This document shows positions 27,242 through 36,800 of a stretch of DNA of 64,000 bases, one piece after another (position 1 is the stretch's first letter; the number at the start of each line of letters is the position of its first letter). Below the pieces are notes generated by a model. The model worked only from the letters and a program-made list of their open reading frames with translations, made no database searches and was not told the DNA's origin. The DNA comes from Paenibacillus hemerocallicola (GTDB taxonomy: Bacteria; Bacillota; Bacilli; Paenibacillales; NBRC-103111), in contig NZ_VDCQ01000026.1 in the NCBI RefSeq assembly GCF_006265175.1, positions 47,765 to 111,764 on the forward strand, read 5' to 3'. Made by a program: the position numbers and the translations under genes.

Positions 27242-28951
27242 TTGAGTCTTGAGCGTGCGTTGGCGCAATACGAGCTTTGGCTGAAGGATCCTTTGATCGA
27301 CGAAGAAACGAAACACGAGCTTGCGTCCCTGCAAACCAATGATAAAGAGCTGGAAGACCGATTTTACCGCGATCTCGAATTCGGAACCGGCGGGCTGCGC
27401 GGCGTAATCGGCGCGGGTACGAACCGGATGAACCGGTATACGGTAGCCAAAGCGACGCAGGGCTTGGCGCAATTTATAAAGAAGCAGGCTCAAGGACGGC
27501 CGTCATCAGTCGCCATCGCTTACGACTCGCGCAACCAGTCGCCGGAGTTCGCCCTCGAGGCCGCCTTGGTGTTGGCAGGCAACGGCGTGAAAGCTTACGT
27601 GTTCGAGTCGCTTCGTCCGACTCCCGAGCTTTCTTTCGCCGTACGTCATTTGGGCTGCGCGGGGGGCATCGTCGTAACGGCGAGCCATAACCCGCCCGAA
27701 TATAATGGATACAAGGTGTACGGAAACGACGGCGGCCAGCTCGTGCCGCATGACGCCGAGCAAGTGCTGGCGGAAATCTACACGGTTGATAAGCTGTCCG
27801 GGATTAAGCGGCTGGAGCGAAGCGCTGCGGAAGCACAGGAGCTGCTGCAATGGATCGGTTCCGAAGTCGACGAGGCTTTCGTAAATGCGGTATCGGGAGT
27901 CAGCTTGCATCCGGATACGGTGAAGAGGATGAGCGATCGGTTTAATATTTTATTCACCCCACTGCATGGAGCCGGAAACTTGTCCGTGCGCAACGTACTC
28001 GAACGGATCGGATTCGACAACGTGCACGTCGTTCCGGAGCAGGAAAAGCCTGACGCGAATTTCTCGACGGTGAAATCTCCGAATCCGGAGGAGCGGGAAG
28101 CGTTTACGCTCGCGCTCGGTATGGCCAAAGAAACGAAAGCCGATATTATTATCGGAACGGACCCCGACTGCGATCGGATGGGTGCGGTCGTACAGAACGA
28201 TCAAGGCGACTTTATCGTGCTGAACGGCAATCAGTCCGGAGCCATTATGGCGTATTATGTTTTGGATAGCTTGAAGCAGCGCGGCGAGCTTCCGGACAAC
28301 GGGGTATTGATCAAAACGATCGTAACGAGCGAGATGGGTGCGGTTATTGCCCGTAGCTTCGGTGTCAGCACGATCAACACGTTGACCGGCTTCAAATATA
28401 TCGGCGAGAAAATGACCGAGTTCGAGAAAACGGGCGAGTACCGCTTTTTATTCGGATACGAGGAAAGCTACGGATATTTGGCGGGCACCTATTGCCGCGA
28501 TAAGGATGCGGTGCTCGCTTCGATGCTGATATGCGAAGCGGCCGCCTACTATAAGAGTCAAGACAAAACGCTTTATGACGTTCTGCAGGAGCTGTACGGC
28601 AAATACGGTTATTTCCGGGAGCAGCTGGAATCGCGCACGATGAAGGGCAAGGACGGCTTGGAACAAATCAAAGGGATCATGGAAGACTGGCGCAACAATG
28701 CTCCGGCTTCGGTGGCGGGCATACAGGTCGTCGGCGTGCAGGATTACTCGAAAGGAATAGACGGTCTACCTGTCGAAAACGTCCTGAAGTACACGCTTGC
28801 GGACGATTCGTGGTTTTGCCTTCGTCCTTCGGGCACGGAGCCCAAAATCAAAATGTACTTCGCCGTTCGCGGATCTTCCGTAGAGGATGCGGGAGAGCGT
28901 CTGGAACAGCTGCGGGTTTCGGTCATGTCCCGGGTCGATCAAATTCAATAA
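27242..28951 (+). CDS. pgcA: Phospho-sugar mutase (alpha-phosphoglucomutase, PgcA-like)
   Basis: An enzyme of the phosphohexose mutase family that interconverts glucose-6-phosphate and glucose-1-phosphate, feeding UDP-glucose for wall polymers and glycolipids. The 569-residue product carries all four family loops: catalytic Ser148 in TASHNPPEYNGYKVY, metal loop DPDCDRMG, sugar loop GYEESYGYL and phosphate loop RPSGTEPKIK. Size and the GTGGLRG-type N-terminus fit PgcA. The start is TTG 27242, with GGGAG 9 nt upstream. Phosphomannomutase activity is also possible. Confidence 0.92.
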   Translation: MSLERALAQYELWLKDPLIDEETKHELASLQTNDKELEDRFYRDLEFGTGGLRGVIGAGTNRMNRYTVAKATQGLAQFIKKQAQGRPSSVAIAYDSRNQSPEFALEAALVLAGNGVKAYVFESLRPTPELSFAVRHLGCAGGIVVTASHNPPEYNGYKVYGNDGGQLVPHDAEQVLAEIYTVDKLSGIKRLERSAAEAQELLQWIGSEVDEAFVNAVSGVSLHPDTVKRMSDRFNILFTPLHGAGNLSVRNVLERIGFDNVHVVPEQEKPDANFSTVKSPNPEEREAFTLALGMAKETKADIIIGTDPDCDRMGAVVQNDQGDFIVLNGNQSGAIMAYYVLDSLKQRGELPDNGVLIKTIVTSEMGAVIARSFGVSTINTLTGFKYIGEKMTEFEKTGEYRFLFGYEESYGYLAGTYCRDKDAVLASMLICEAAAYYKSQDKTLYDVLQELYGKYGYFREQLESRTMKGKDGLEQIKGIMEDWRNNAPASVAGIQVVGVQDYSKGIDGLPVENVLKYTLADDSWFCLRPSGTEPKIKMYFAVRGSSVEDAGERLEQLRVSVMSRVDQIQ

Positions 28952-28962
28952 CGGATACGTTG

Positions 28963-29025
28963 CCTCTTTGACCGCGTGTCGTCTCGCACGAGCCCGTGCC
29001 GCCGATGCGAAGTCAAAGAGGTTTT
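28963..29025 (+). terminator. Probable terminator after pgcA
   Basis: CCTCTTTGAC (28963-28972) pairs perfectly with GTCAAAGAGG (29012-29021), followed by TTTTCC. The 39-nt loop contains a smaller GC-rich stem. Confidence 0.65.
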
Positions 29026-29079
29026 CCGGGTTTTCACCAGGCTTTGAACATACAAGACACGTAACAAGGAGTGAATGGT

Positions 29080-31107
29080 TTGCTTCAGCGATATTTATCG
29101 GTGAATGAGCGACTGCGAAAATGGCTTTGGTGGTTGGTTGTGCTAGGGCTGATCGCATCGCTGCCGCTCGCCTACAAACGGGTACAGACGGAAAGGTCCA
29201 CGAAAAATGTAGAGATTGTGTTCGATTATCGCGATCTGCTCGAGGCGTCCGCCTATCGGCCGAATCCCGAATCTTATATCCAAGATTCGTTGAAAACCAT
29301 GAAGGAGGCGGGCATCGGCAGTATGGCCGTCTATGAAAGTTCTCTGGACGAGCTAAAAAACAGTCGACGCATTCAGGTGTATACGCCTCAAGAATATTCG
29401 TTGTTGACCGGCAAGCCGCTAACCTCGGGAGAGAACAACACGTATTTGCTGTTCACGAGCACAGAGGCGAGGGACAAGATTCAACCCATTATCGAGAAAT
29501 CGTACAAGGAACGATTGAAGATCGGCGTCAGCTCGTGGTCGTATAACAACCGTCCGGGTCTGATTATCAATGTCCCGTATGAGGAAGCGAACACGAAGCC
29601 GTTGGAGCCGGATCCGATTACGATGGACATGCTGCAAGCCCAAGGCTTCCGCCTAGTGGCCCGTTTATCGAACCGGATGCAGCCGTATACGGAAGAAGAG
29701 CTCGAAGGCTTGCTGAGGAAATTGAGTCAGCGCGACATTAAGCGGATCGTCTTCGACGGAAACGCCGTAACCGGCTATGACGAGGAACCGGACGAAGATA
29801 ACGTTAAACTTACTGCCGAGCTCATGAATAAATACAAAATGGGCGCAGCCATCATCGACCGGCTGAAGGCACCGCAGAAAGGCTTCAACGTTTCTTTCGT
29901 CAAAGAGCTGGACTATAATGTCGTCCGACTTTTCCCTTTGTACGAAACGGAGGCCAATCTGAAGCCCGAAGTCATTGCGGATAAGCTCGTGCTGGCCGTC
30001 AAGGACCGCAATCTGAGGATGCTGTTCTTGAATACGAGAGCGGCCAAAGATATGGAAAAAGGATATATAAACGATTACCTCGACAACATCATCGGCAGCT
30101 TGACCGGTCCTGAAGAAGCGCCTTCCGAAGGCGCGGTAGCGAGAATCCAAAAGCTGGGGTACACCATTGACGAGGCACATGCGTTCGTTTTGCACGGCGA
30201 AGCTTGGAAGCCGTTGAAGCTGGTGCTTTTAGTAGCCGGTGCGGCGTTAATCGCACTGACGATCGGACTGTTTATCCCGGCGATCGTTTCCGCCTCTTTC
30301 GTTATTGGCGCCGTTGGCGTATTGGGCTTGTACGTGCTGTCGAGCTCGATTGCACTGCAGGCGATGGCCTTCGGGGTAGGGGTTTGCGCTCCGACGCTGT
30401 CGACGATTTTGGCTATCCGATATACACGTAGTAGAAAAGGTAACGGAGAAGGCTCGGGATTGGGCCGTGCGCTTGTTGTTTTCCTCGGTGCTACGGTATT
30501 GACGATAGTAGGCGTAATGTATGTCGTAGCGTTGTTGAGCGGCATTACGTATTATTTGGTGCTAGAACAGTATCGCGGCGTAGCCATGCTTCATTTGCTT
30601 CCAATCGTGCTTGTAAGTATATATGCTCTACTGTTTGCCGATTCAATCAAGCTGAGCGATTTGCTTCAGCGGCTCCGGGCGATTTTGTTCGCCAAAATAA
30701 CGGTATTGTGGATCGTACTGGCCGCTGTATTCGGCGGCACGATCTACTATTACTTGACTCGCACCGGAAACGAGGGACAAGCCTCCCAGATGGAGAAGTT
30801 GTTCCGCACGTATTTGGAAAACGGCTTGGGCGTTCGCCCCCGCTTCAAGGAATTTGTGTTCGCGCATCCGTTGTTTATTTTCGCGGCATATTTGTTCATG
30901 AAGCACCGCAATGCGATCTACCTGTTCGCCGGCGCGGTAATGGGCCAGCTATCGATCATCGATACGTTTGCGCACTTGCACACGCCTCTGTACATTTCGT
31001 TTATTCGAATCGGATTAGGCATCGTATTGGGCATCGTCATTAGTTTGGCGTACGTCGCGGTGTGGGAATTGCTCGCGAAGGGATGGCGAAGATGGGCACC
31101 CAAGTGA
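29080..31107 (+). CDS. DUF5693 family membrane protein
   Basis: A 675-residue membrane protein. There is one N-terminal helix (about 12-30), a large extracytoplasmic domain (about 40-370) and a C-terminal block of about eight helices (about 380-665). The start TTG 29080 is preferred because AAGGAG lies 8 nt upstream; GTG 29071 overlaps that SD. It overlaps csaB by 16 nt. DUF5693 genes commonly sit directly before csaB in Bacillales, so a role in making or moving the pyruvylated cell-wall polymer is likely but is inference. It could be a flippase-linked or polymerase-like component. Confidence 0.85.
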   Translation: MLQRYLSVNERLRKWLWWLVVLGLIASLPLAYKRVQTERSTKNVEIVFDYRDLLEASAYRPNPESYIQDSLKTMKEAGIGSMAVYESSLDELKNSRRIQVYTPQEYSLLTGKPLTSGENNTYLLFTSTEARDKIQPIIEKSYKERLKIGVSSWSYNNRPGLIINVPYEEANTKPLEPDPITMDMLQAQGFRLVARLSNRMQPYTEEELEGLLRKLSQRDIKRIVFDGNAVTGYDEEPDEDNVKLTAELMNKYKMGAAIIDRLKAPQKGFNVSFVKELDYNVVRLFPLYETEANLKPEVIADKLVLAVKDRNLRMLFLNTRAAKDMEKGYINDYLDNIIGSLTGPEEAPSEGAVARIQKLGYTIDEAHAFVLHGEAWKPLKLVLLVAGAALIALTIGLFIPAIVSASFVIGAVGVLGLYVLSSSIALQAMAFGVGVCAPTLSTILAIRYTRSRKGNGEGSGLGRALVVFLGATVLTIVGVMYVVALLSGITYYLVLEQYRGVAMLHLLPIVLVSIYALLFADSIKLSDLLQRLRAILFAKITVLWIVLAAVFGGTIYYYLTRTGNEGQASQMEKLFRTYLENGLGVRPRFKEFVFAHPLFIFAAYLFMKHRNAIYLFAGAVMGQLSIIDTFAHLHTPLYISFIRIGLGIVLGIVISLAYVAVWELLAKGWRRWAPK

Positions 31108-32207
31108 AACGTATAGCCTTATCCGGTTACTACGGGTTCGGAAACAGCGGGGACGAAGCGGTACTTCAATCGATTTTGTTCGCTCTGCGAGCGGAAGGAG
31201 AACGGCAAGGCATACGGATCGAGCCTGTCGTTCTCTCCATAAGGCCTGAGGAAACGTCCCGCGTATATGGCGTTTCCGCCGTTCATCGGATGCGTCTTTC
31301 TGACGTTAAGAAAGCATTGCACGAGTGCGACGGACTGATTAGCGGCGGAGGGAGCTTGCTGCAGGATGCAACCGGACTGAAAACGATTCCGTATTATTTG
31401 GCGATATTGAAGCTGGCCCAGTTTTACCGGAAACCTACCTTTATATATGCGCAAGGTATCGGTCCGGTAAGCCGGAAGCTGTTTTACCCGTTTATTCGAA
31501 ACGTCTTCAACAAGTGCGAGTATATTTCCGTTCGCGATGAAGAATCCGAGTCGCTTCTCGGAAAAATGGGTATAGTAAAGGGGCGGGTAGAAGTAGTGCC
31601 CGATCCGGTCATGGGACTCCCTTTAAAGGAAGGTACAGTACTGTCCAGGCAGGAGAGGCCGATTGTCGGCGTTTCGGTACGGTTTTGGAATCGAGACCGC
31701 TCGGAACTGGATGGCCTTGCTGAGTCGCTGCGGACAATCGCGGAGCAGCGTCCGGTTAAGATAAGATTTTTGCCATTTCACTTGCCGGACGACGTAGAAG
31801 CTTCTCGTTATGTGATGGATCGCATTGGAACGATGCCTGGAATGTCCGATATGGATATGATCGAGAATGCTGTTCACCCGCAAGATATGCTGGCGGAAGT
31901 GAGCGGCTGCGATATTTTGCTCGGTATGCGGCTCCATTCGTTAATTTATGCGGCTTCCCAAGAAGTTCCGCTGATAGGCATTTCCTATGATCCGAAGATC
32001 GATCAGTTTCTTAAACGACTCGGAATGAAAGCCGCAGCCTCCACTGACGGTTTTGATTCTCGGGCCTTCGCCGAGGAAGCTGTGCGTATATTGGACAACC
32101 GTGAAGGCTGGATTGATTCCAAAAAGGATTCGATCATCCGATTAAAATTGCAGGCACAACAGCCCGCCGAGCAAATTGTCTCGATTGTGAAATCCGCCAG
32201 ATCATGA
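31092..32207 (+). CDS. csaB: Polysaccharide pyruvyl transferase CsaB
   Basis: CsaB adds a pyruvate ketal to the secondary cell-wall polysaccharide, which creates the ligand for SLH domains. The 371-residue product starts MGTQVKRIALSGYYGFGNSG, the family N-terminus (GYYGFGNSGDEA), and has GLISGGGSLLQD and a C-terminal MRLHSLIYA motif of the pyruvyl-transferase superfamily. The start was set at ATG 31092, with AAGGGA 8 nt upstream; ATG 31083 is possible. Three SLH proteins in this window (15247, 33821, 39710) are its expected clients. Confidence 0.96.
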   Translation: MGTQVKRIALSGYYGFGNSGDEAVLQSILFALRAEGERQGIRIEPVVLSIRPEETSRVYGVSAVHRMRLSDVKKALHECDGLISGGGSLLQDATGLKTIPYYLAILKLAQFYRKPTFIYAQGIGPVSRKLFYPFIRNVFNKCEYISVRDEESESLLGKMGIVKGRVEVVPDPVMGLPLKEGTVLSRQERPIVGVSVRFWNRDRSELDGLAESLRTIAEQRPVKIRFLPFHLPDDVEASRYVMDRIGTMPGMSDMDMIENAVHPQDMLAEVSGCDILLGMRLHSLIYAASQEVPLIGISYDPKIDQFLKRLGMKAAASTDGFDSRAFAEEAVRILDNREGWIDSKKDSIIRLKLQAQQPAEQIVSIVKSARS

Positions 32208-32329
32208 ATGAAATGCTTGCCCCGCCGAGAGAAGTCGAGCAACGGTTTTCCGCTGCACGAGAATGTCCGAAAAGTTTGTAAATGGGATTGAAATTTGCCT
32301 AAAAACAACGCTTTTTGCTTTATTTCGCA

Positions 32330-32359
32330 TTGGAGTTCCCTTGCGATTCGGGGTATAAT
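32330..32359 (+). promoter_or_regulatory. Predicted sigma-A promoter of the tagO-like gene
   Basis: TTGGAG (32330-32335), 18-nt spacer, perfect TATAAT (32354-32359), about 75 nt before the start codon. Confidence 0.65.
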
Positions 32360-32433
32360 AGGACCATTGGTCTCTTGAGAGCAATGATTTATTGGGGGAT
32401 TTGCAGACAGATAATGGGGGTGGGTACAGTCGG

Positions 32434-33519
32434 ATGGAGTATTTATACTACGGCATAGGTTTTTTAGCAGCATGCATTTTAGCCGTCATCCTGACACCTG
32501 CAGTTAAACGGTTTGCCTTCTTTGTAGGAGCGGTGGATAAACCGAACCAACGCAAAGTACATACGCGCATTATGCCGCGTCTCGGCGGTTTGGCCGTATT
32601 TCTGGCATTCGTGGGAGCTTTTTTCGTCATCGCGCCGATGACGGACGATTTGAACTGGAAAGTCGCATCCGCCTTGCTGATCGGAGGTACGCTGATTGTC
32701 TTGGTCGGAGCGTTTGACGATAGATTCGATTTGTCTCCGAAGACTAAGCTGCTGGTCGAGTTGGTGGCCGCAATGGTTATCGTTTTCTACGGCGATATTC
32801 AGATTGATTTGGTCAACTTGCCGTTTGGCGACGTGTTTGAACCGAAATGGTTGAGCATGCCGCTCACGATCTTATGGATCGTAGGCGTTACAAACGCGGT
32901 TAACTTGATTGACGGCTTGGATGGCTTGGCTGCAGGCGTCTCGGGAATCGCCAATGCGACGATGCTGGTCATGGCTATCATGATGGGCAATGTCACGGTT
33001 ATTCTCTTTAGCGCACTGCTGCTCGGAAGCATCATCGGCTTTTTGTTCTATAATTTCCATCCCGCCAAAATTTTCATGGGCGATTCGGGAGCATTGTTTT
33101 TAGGTTTTTGTTTGGCCACTTTATCCGTACTCGGTTTCAAGCAAGCTACGCTCGTTTCCTTTATCGTTCCGATTCTGATTCTAGGCGTGCCGTTGTCGGA
33201 CACGTTCTTCGCAATCGTACGGCGGAAGCTAAACAAGATGCCGATTTCAGTAGCAGACAAAAATCATCTCCATCATTGCTTGCTGCAATTGGGATTCGGC
33301 CACCGCAACACGGTGCTCCTCATCTACGGAGTGTCGCTCTTTTTCGGGCTTTGCGCCATTCTGCTGTCTCAAACTTCGCAGTGGGTTGCGCTCGGGCTTA
33401 TAGCGGTTATCCTTTTAGTTCTTCAGGTAGGCGCGGAAGCGATCGGGATCGTGAGCAAAAGCAAACGTCCCGTACTGAACTTGTTTTTGCGGGCAAGGTC
33501 CAAAAACGTATCCAAATAA
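32434..33519 (+). CDS. tagO: Undecaprenyl-phosphate GlcNAc-1-phosphate transferase (TagO/WecA type)
   Basis: A polytopic membrane enzyme that moves GlcNAc-1-phosphate from UDP-GlcNAc to undecaprenyl phosphate, starting wall teichoic acid or secondary wall polymer synthesis. The 361-residue product has about ten helices, with the family motifs DKPNQRKVHTRIMPRLGG, the Asp pair in AFDDRFD, NLIDGLDGLAAG, and the histidine motif HHCLLQLG near the end. The start ATG 32434 gives MEYLYYGIGFLAACIL directly at the first helix; an upstream in-frame TTG adds a hydrophilic lead. It sits next to csaB, consistent with the same polymer pathway. Confidence 0.93.
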   Translation: MEYLYYGIGFLAACILAVILTPAVKRFAFFVGAVDKPNQRKVHTRIMPRLGGLAVFLAFVGAFFVIAPMTDDLNWKVASALLIGGTLIVLVGAFDDRFDLSPKTKLLVELVAAMVIVFYGDIQIDLVNLPFGDVFEPKWLSMPLTILWIVGVTNAVNLIDGLDGLAAGVSGIANATMLVMAIMMGNVTVILFSALLLGSIIGFLFYNFHPAKIFMGDSGALFLGFCLATLSVLGFKQATLVSFIVPILILGVPLSDTFFAIVRRKLNKMPISVADKNHLHHCLLQLGFGHRNTVLLIYGVSLFFGLCAILLSQTSQWVALGLIAVILLVLQVGAEAIGIVSKSKRPVLNLFLRARSKNVSK

Positions 33520-33546
33520 ATGTATATTATAATGAAGGAATACAAC

Positions 33547-33581
33547 AAATCCCAGCCGATAAAAAGGTCGGGATTTTTTTG
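33547..33581 (+). terminator. Rho-independent terminator after tagO
   Basis: AAATCCC-AGCC / GGTC-GGGATTT with loop GATAAAAA and one mismatch is followed by TTTTG. Confidence 0.75.
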
Positions 33582-33638
33582 TCATTCATCATTTATAGTT
33601 CGGTTTCATTTTTACGCCGAAATCTCTAAATTTTCGAC

Positions 33639-33666
33639 TTGAAATAACCGATAACAAAACTACAAG
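33639..33666 (+). promoter_or_regulatory. Possible promoter of the 1781-residue SLH protein
   Basis: TTGAAA (33639-33644), 16-nt spacer, TACAAG (33661-33666). The -10 is weak. The rest of the gap 33582-33820 shows purine-rich sequence and no gene; the leader would be about 145 nt long. Confidence 0.4.
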
Positions 33667-33820
33667 AATCTTTTCTCAGGGAGAACGCTGCCCTATTGGA
33701 ATAAAGAGAGCTGTTACAGAGAGGGAAGGAGACGGAGGAGAGAACGAAATCCATACGTTTTAACAAAAGCTGCACAGCAGCGCAATTCATAAGTTCAACA
33801 CCATTAAGGAGGAAACGGCT

Positions 33821-36800
33821 TTGAGAAAGACATATCGAAAATGGATGAGCATGGTTCTCGTTCTAGCCATGCTGATGAGTCTGCTTCCGGCCATGAGCGC
33901 ATTCGCGGCTACCGCGAGAATTACGATAAAGGATTTGTATGTCGCGGATACGCAGCCGAGCGATGATTCCAGCATTACAAGAGTAACTTCCAGTCCGATA
34001 GATTTATCGGCCACGATCGAGAATATTAGCGATTCGCAGCTAACGGAGCTGTACTATGAAGTGACGAACATGACCACGACGAAAACGCCGGTTGTGGAGA
34101 AAGCGAATAAAGCGCAAAAAGTCGGGCAGTTCGATGTTACGTTCAAAAATGTCGCTTTAACGGAAGGCTTGAACAAAATTATTATCAAGCTCGGCGAGAC
34201 AAGCGTCATATCGTCCGCTCCGGCGTGGGTTTATTTTACGCCGACGACTACGCTTACGACGATCAACATTAACGGCCAACCGTTTCAAGACGGCAAAATG
34301 TACCCGGAAAATCCGGCTCAATCCACAATGCTGAACATTTCCGGTACGGCACCCAATGCAACGGAAGTAAAAGCCTATACGGAAGGCAATCCGAATCCGA
34401 TAAACGCCTATTTGAACAACGGAGATTTTTTCTTCGTGGCGGACGATGTGAACAATACGCAATCGACGGCCAACCTGCGTCTGCGTGCCGGGGATAACCC
34501 GCTTACCGTAATGGCCGTCAACAACACGAAGACGTACCAAATCAGCAAAAACCTGATTTACAACAACGGCTTGCCGTTCGCATTCAACGCCAAGATCAAG
34601 GAATTGCCTAGCGGTGCCTCCAAGGATCTCATCAGCAATCCGACGGTTACCTCTTCCAGAGTAAACATTTCGGCTTTGTTGAAGGATGATTTAACTACTC
34701 TTGGGGATTTGCAATACAATTTTGTCGACGTTCTGGTCGGCGGTCAATCGTTCGGACCGTATAATTTGTCCGGTGCCGCCGCTGCCCCCAAAACGAACTC
34801 GGTTTCTCCCAACATCGTGTATGAAGGGCATAGCGCGACAAGGCTGTTTGTGTCCGGGGAAGCATTGAGCAACTCCATCTTGTTAACGCTGACCAACACG
34901 GCCGGTGCCGTCGTTTTACAGGACTTGTCACCTGAAGCGGTCAACACGTCCAAAACCGTCGCCGTATATAAGATTCCGGCGAATACGTTTGTAAAGGCCA
35001 ATGGTCCGTACAAAGCCGATTTGCGCAACGGCACTATTGCAAGCTTGGTTCCCGTATTGAATAAAGAGTCGTATTCCATTACGGTTAATGCGCCGTCTGC
35101 GCCATTGCCGACTATAGTAGGCACGTCGATTCCTGACGTACCTCAGAACTTCGCCAAGGCGGGGCAATCTCCAATGCCGCAGCCGAATGTGGTAGTTGGC
35201 GGCGTGGGGTTGGATTCGACGGACTTTGCGATCAACTATACCGATTTGACAGGCAAGCCGGTAGGGCAATCGTCTGTCGTAACATCGACCAACGATGGAA
35301 CGAACACTACTTTTACTTTTGCCGGTCCTACTATTACAACTGACGGCTTGTATAAGTACAAGGTTACTTATAAAAGCATTCCGCTGACGGAAACGCCATT
35401 CCTGATCGCGCTGAAAGATCCGGACTTGCCAACCTTGCAGCTAACCGGACAAATCAATACGACGAAGACGACGTCGCCGACTACCATTTACGTTCCCGGA
35501 ACGAATTTGGGGACAATCGCAAGCGATATTTTGAATCCGCAGCTCGTCGATGCGAATATTCCGGCGGTAGTTCCACCTGTACCGCTCAAAGTGTATGAAG
35601 TAAGAGATACCGCTTTGCTTCTTCAACCGTTGGATGGCGCTTTGACCAGCAGTCAAAATAATTTGGTGCCGGGCGCGCGCTATAAAGTCCAGTTCGAGAA
35701 GAAATTAAGGTATCCGAACGGGGGGGACGCAGGCACTTCGCCAACGATTACAGGCGGAACGGTTACGAATAGTGTCTATGTGTCGGCAGCGACGACACCG
35801 GCCAGAATCGATTCGGTTACGATACCGCAAATTTCGCTGTCCGAAGTAAATACGGCTACGTTTTCTATTCAAGGAAGCGGGTTTGACGTTACTCCGACCA
35901 AAGGCGTAGCTGCCGTTATTATGAACGAGGACGGCTCCAATCAGCGGAACGCCAGAATCGATACTAACGCTTCGACAACGACTTCGGTGATCGGCGATTT
36001 TTCCAATATTGCCGGTATTACCGCGGGCAACTATTTAATGAGAGTCATGTACGATAATGTGCTGCTCGGACAATACCCGTTTACGGTAGTCGACCCTATT
36101 CCGACAGGCTTTAGCGTAACTGATAATACGATATCCGTTACAGGCATGAACTTCGGACGCGACAGCTCCAAGCTGAAGCTGAGATTTGTCGCCAACGACA
36201 ATGCCTCGTATGTATCCGAAACCCCGGCGCTCGAGATCGTATCGGGAAGAACGGTTAAGTTCAACAAGCCTTCCGACCTATCCAACGGCGGATATACTGT
36301 CAGTTTGCTCTATAACGATACGGCTGTTGGTAATCCGTTCAATTACAGCGTTAACGCCGCTGCGACGCAGCTGAACGAAGTTGCCGAATGGTCGCAATCC
36401 GGATTCAAAGTGTTTCAATTTTCGGCTGATCTGGATATTCCGTCCGATCGTCTGCAGGTAGTCCAGTTCAAGTTTTACAATGCAACGACCGACGATATCC
36501 CTGTTACCGCGTTCACCTTCAATTATGTCAATACTACGTTGCCATACGTGGAGAAAGTGGATGCTTTGTCTGAAACAGTTGTAAACAACATTACAGAGCT
36601 GCCTAAAACGTTCAGAGTGTTGGCGAACACCAATACGAACAAGCTGAATGTTTATATGGGCGAATTCACGAGCAACTCGTCCATTTTTACAACAGCGGTT
36701 TATGACGCGATAAATAGCCCGGTCGAGACGATCGGAAACGTCACCTATAAGGTATTTACGTTCAGCCTTCCCGCGAATGTTGTAAACGGGCTAACGAAAA

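Noticed and set aside
33528..33533. TATAAT just after tagO
   Set aside because: It lies directly before the tagO terminator and has no matching -35, so a promoter there is unlikely.
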